From: Marinihelvus sp942491555
GTDB taxonomy: Bacteria > Pseudomonadota > Gammaproteobacteria > Xanthomonadales > SZUA-36
Reading direction: 5' to 3'
DNA length: 64,000 nt
Assembly (NCBI GenBank): GCA_942491555.1
Contig: CALOBN010000006.1
Span: forward strand, 62,001 to 126,000
The translations under genes were made by a program, and so were the position numbers. The notes under the pieces are model-generated. The model was given only the letters and a program-made list of their open reading frames with translations, was not told where the DNA came from and did not search any database. Below, piece after piece: positions 62,505 through 64,000 of the stretch; within the stretch, counting starts at the first letter, position 1; each line of letters begins with the position of its first letter.

Positions 62505-63482
62505 ATGACAGATTCTAAAAACGATGAAAATAGTTCGGACTCGGCTTTAGGGTCAATTGCCCTTGTTGAATTGGCGTCACAAAAGGCTGCGAGAATAGTA
62601 TCGGACGAGATCATCCGACGAGAAGATCAACGCGCCAAGCGCACAACCATGATTTTTTCGATTCTAGCCGTAATCGGGATCAGTGGTGTTGTTGGCATTA
62701 TTGGCATTCGCATTGACACCTCTTCCCGCGAGGCTATCGACGAGAAAATTGCCACATTGGACCCGATTATCGAGGACAAAGTCCGCCTGGCTGTTGAGAA
62801 TGGCATTGGGGGCGTTCGCACTCTGCTGGAGGAGAACGAACGCCTGGAAAATTTCCTGGCCTTGACTGAGGAACTGGAAGAAGAACCCTACATCCCTGTT
62901 CAAACCAGAGAAGCCATCATGGCGCATTTGCGTGAATTAAGTGCTGTCCCGCGGATCACCAGTCAAGACAGATTTCTCTCCGGGCTGGACACGGTGATTG
63001 AGCAATTTGCGAGTTATAGCCAATCAGAGCAGTTAAACGAAATTGACAGTATCCTGGGCAATCTTCTCAAAACCCGGCAAGAAAACTCTCTCTGGTTTGC
63101 AAACCATTACGGACAGCTCATCATTGGGTCTCCGTATCCACTGGATAGACATACAGCCGATTTGGATAGGATCCAGAAATATCTCGAGGCCGCCCACTCT
63201 TATCAATATCCGGAGATCAAAGTTTTGTGGGAATTGCTCATAGAATTCAAACGAACAGGCAACGAGGGAAACGACATCACCGACAAACTTGTTGAGTCCA
63301 CGGGTGATTTGAAAGATGAAGACGAAGCAAACCTGCTGAACGACCTCTTCAACTACTCTGATCCAGATAACTGGATGACTGGCGGGGGAAATCAGGAGGC
63401 ACGGGAATTGGCTTTGGTGGTATCGAAACTCTATGAGCGTTATCCGGAGTTGGTGGTTCTGGAAGGAGAAGCAGGTGAATGA
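62505..63482 (+). CDS. Membrane protein with helical cytosolic or periplasmic domain, unknown
   Basis: A 325-residue protein: charged N-terminus (residues 1-47), one hydrophobic helix (about 48-68, FSILAVIGISGVVGIIGI), then a Glu/Leu-rich coiled coil (about 75-130) and a helical domain rich in Asn, Asp and Glu. No domain recognised. GGAGAAAA precedes ATG 62505. Its AT-rich composition differs from the surroundings, which may point to horizontal transfer. Function not proposed; its place beside conflict-type genes suggests an accessory role. Confidence 0.6.
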   Translation: MTDSKNDENSSDSALGSIALVELASQKAARIVSDEIIRREDQRAKRTTMIFSILAVIGISGVVGIIGIRIDTSSREAIDEKIATLDPIIEDKVRLAVENGIGGVRTLLEENERLENFLALTEELEEEPYIPVQTREAIMAHLRELSAVPRITSQDRFLSGLDTVIEQFASYSQSEQLNEIDSILGNLLKTRQENSLWFANHYGQLIIGSPYPLDRHTADLDRIQKYLEAAHSYQYPEIKVLWELLIEFKRTGNEGNDITDKLVESTGDLKDEDEANLLNDLFNYSDPDNWMTGGGNQEARELALVVSKLYERYPELVVLEGEAGE

Positions 63483-63579
63483 GGTTTGGAAGGGGTCGAC
63501 TCTGGGCAGCTGAACAGATTCCCGGATCACGCTGGCTGAGAGCACTGGTGCTGCCTGACAGAGGCGCTTTTTGCCCGAA

Positions 63580-64000
63580 CTAACTATTGTTACTTACGGT
63601 CGCGAAGCAGTCGCCAGTCGTGTTCATGTCCATGTTCAGTTGTGCAAGCGTCTGTCCTAATTGTTGCAGCCACTTGTGGTCGCTGCCGGGTAGCTTGCAG
63701 TAGCTTTCGATAGATACTGACAGCGCTTGCAGGTTTGGAACGCTCCGCTGCCGGGAAATATTTGCCAACTCAACAAAAATTCCGGCTTGTGCCATTTTGG
63801 GTGACTCGCCAAAGGTGCTGTCATTACGTGTAAGCGCCTGCCCGCCGCAGGGAACTTCCGTTTCGCTTTTTGCCCACGCCATGTACCATCCGGCGTCCGC
63901 AACGAGTTGTGCCTGGGCCATTGGTTCTTCGATCACCCTGTTCATCATCTCGATGACGCCGCACCAGTCAGCCCGATAGGCCCGCAACACCCCTGCCGTG
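63580..64000 (-). CDS. Hypothetical protein, N-terminus outside window
   Basis: About 140 residues visible; the frame stays open to the right edge, so the start is probably outside (a GTG at 63990 is the only start inside). GVIEMMNRVIEEPMAQAQLVADAGWYM and a C-terminal Asn/Thr-rich part with three Cys do not match any family I know. It is convergent with the gene at 62505, whose stop is 98 bases away. Confidence 0.5.
   Translation of the reverse strand, partial: TAGVLRAYRADWCGVIEMMNRVIEEPMAQAQLVADAGWYMAWAKSETEVPCGGQALTRNDSTFGESPKMAQAGIFVELANISRQRSVPNLQALSVSIESYCKLPGSDHKWLQQLGQTLAQLNMDMNTTGDCFATVSNNS

Noticed and set aside
52268..64000. Prophage or integrative element in the right third of the window
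   Set aside because: No integrase, transposase, terminase, att repeat or tRNA was seen; only AT-rich composition and conflict-type genes suggest possible transfer.

Overview
The window is chromosomal DNA of a fairly GC-rich Gammaproteobacterium. The Pseudomonas-style histidine pathway (HutF/HutG route), GTP-type PEP carboxykinase, DUF3604, DUF885, Calx-beta and '...FKDGFE'-ending exported proteins, and repeated FlgO/TolB-like plus TPR sensor proteins would fit a marine lineage near Woeseiales, Chromatiales or Wenzhouxiangella, but the genus cannot be fixed from this sequence. No rRNA, tRNA, CRISPR array, insertion sequence or prophage was seen.

Layout. 1-9.4 kb: end of an aldehyde dehydrogenase, a CPA1 Na+/H+ antiporter, PEP carboxykinase, an exported protein with a C-terminal sorting-like tail, an OprP/OprO-like porin, a HerA-like ATPase, an SRPBCC protein and an exported methyltransferase. 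9.5-18.8 kb: a DUF3604 protein, a TIR-FlgO/TolB-TPR protein, a secreted metzincin, a frameshifted DUF885 gene, a cupin, a methyltransferase, a decayed small membrane gene and a His-rich periplasmic protein. 18.8-28 kb: two-subunit aconitase X next to a complete histidine-utilisation locus, arranged as divergent hutF-hutH-hutG and hutI-hutC-hutU operons around a perfect 14-bp palindrome that is the likely HutC operator. 28-40.2 kb: MscS channel, TIR-alpha/beta-hydrolase fusion, DUF2490 protein, two exported proteins, a CadC-like wHTH/beta-propeller protein, ATP-grasp enzyme, VOC protein and a membrane-anchored FlgO/TolB-TPR protein.

40.2-45.6 kb is the most striking region: a minus-strand gene cluster that reads as an undescribed borosin-type RiPP pathway. 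In transcription order it has a small SonA-like precursor, an OphMA/SonM-type backbone N-methyltransferase (stop/start overlap with the precursor), a cytosolic S9 prolyl-oligopeptidase-like serine peptidase, a 279-residue protein carrying 20 near-identical SPFMAA units behind a 90-residue leader, and a SagB-type flavin dehydrogenase. 45.8-56.3 kb: acetaldehyde-type dehydrogenase, a roughly 1500-residue secreted Gly-rich/Calx-beta protein, a hypothetical protein and a gtrA/gtrB/GT39-like surface glycosylation set.

56.4-64 kb looks like a conflict or regulated-proteolysis island. One minus-strand operon encodes a GPPDDDPRG nonapeptide-repeat protein, a caspase-like peptidase with a winged-helix-like tail, a three-helix membrane protein and a second, metacaspase-like peptidase. 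It is followed by a second membrane FlgO/TolB-TPR protein, a membrane-anchored TIR/Rossmann-like protein that may start at ATC/ATT, and two unknown proteins. Several signalling genes use TTG or GTG starts with good Shine-Dalgarno sequences.
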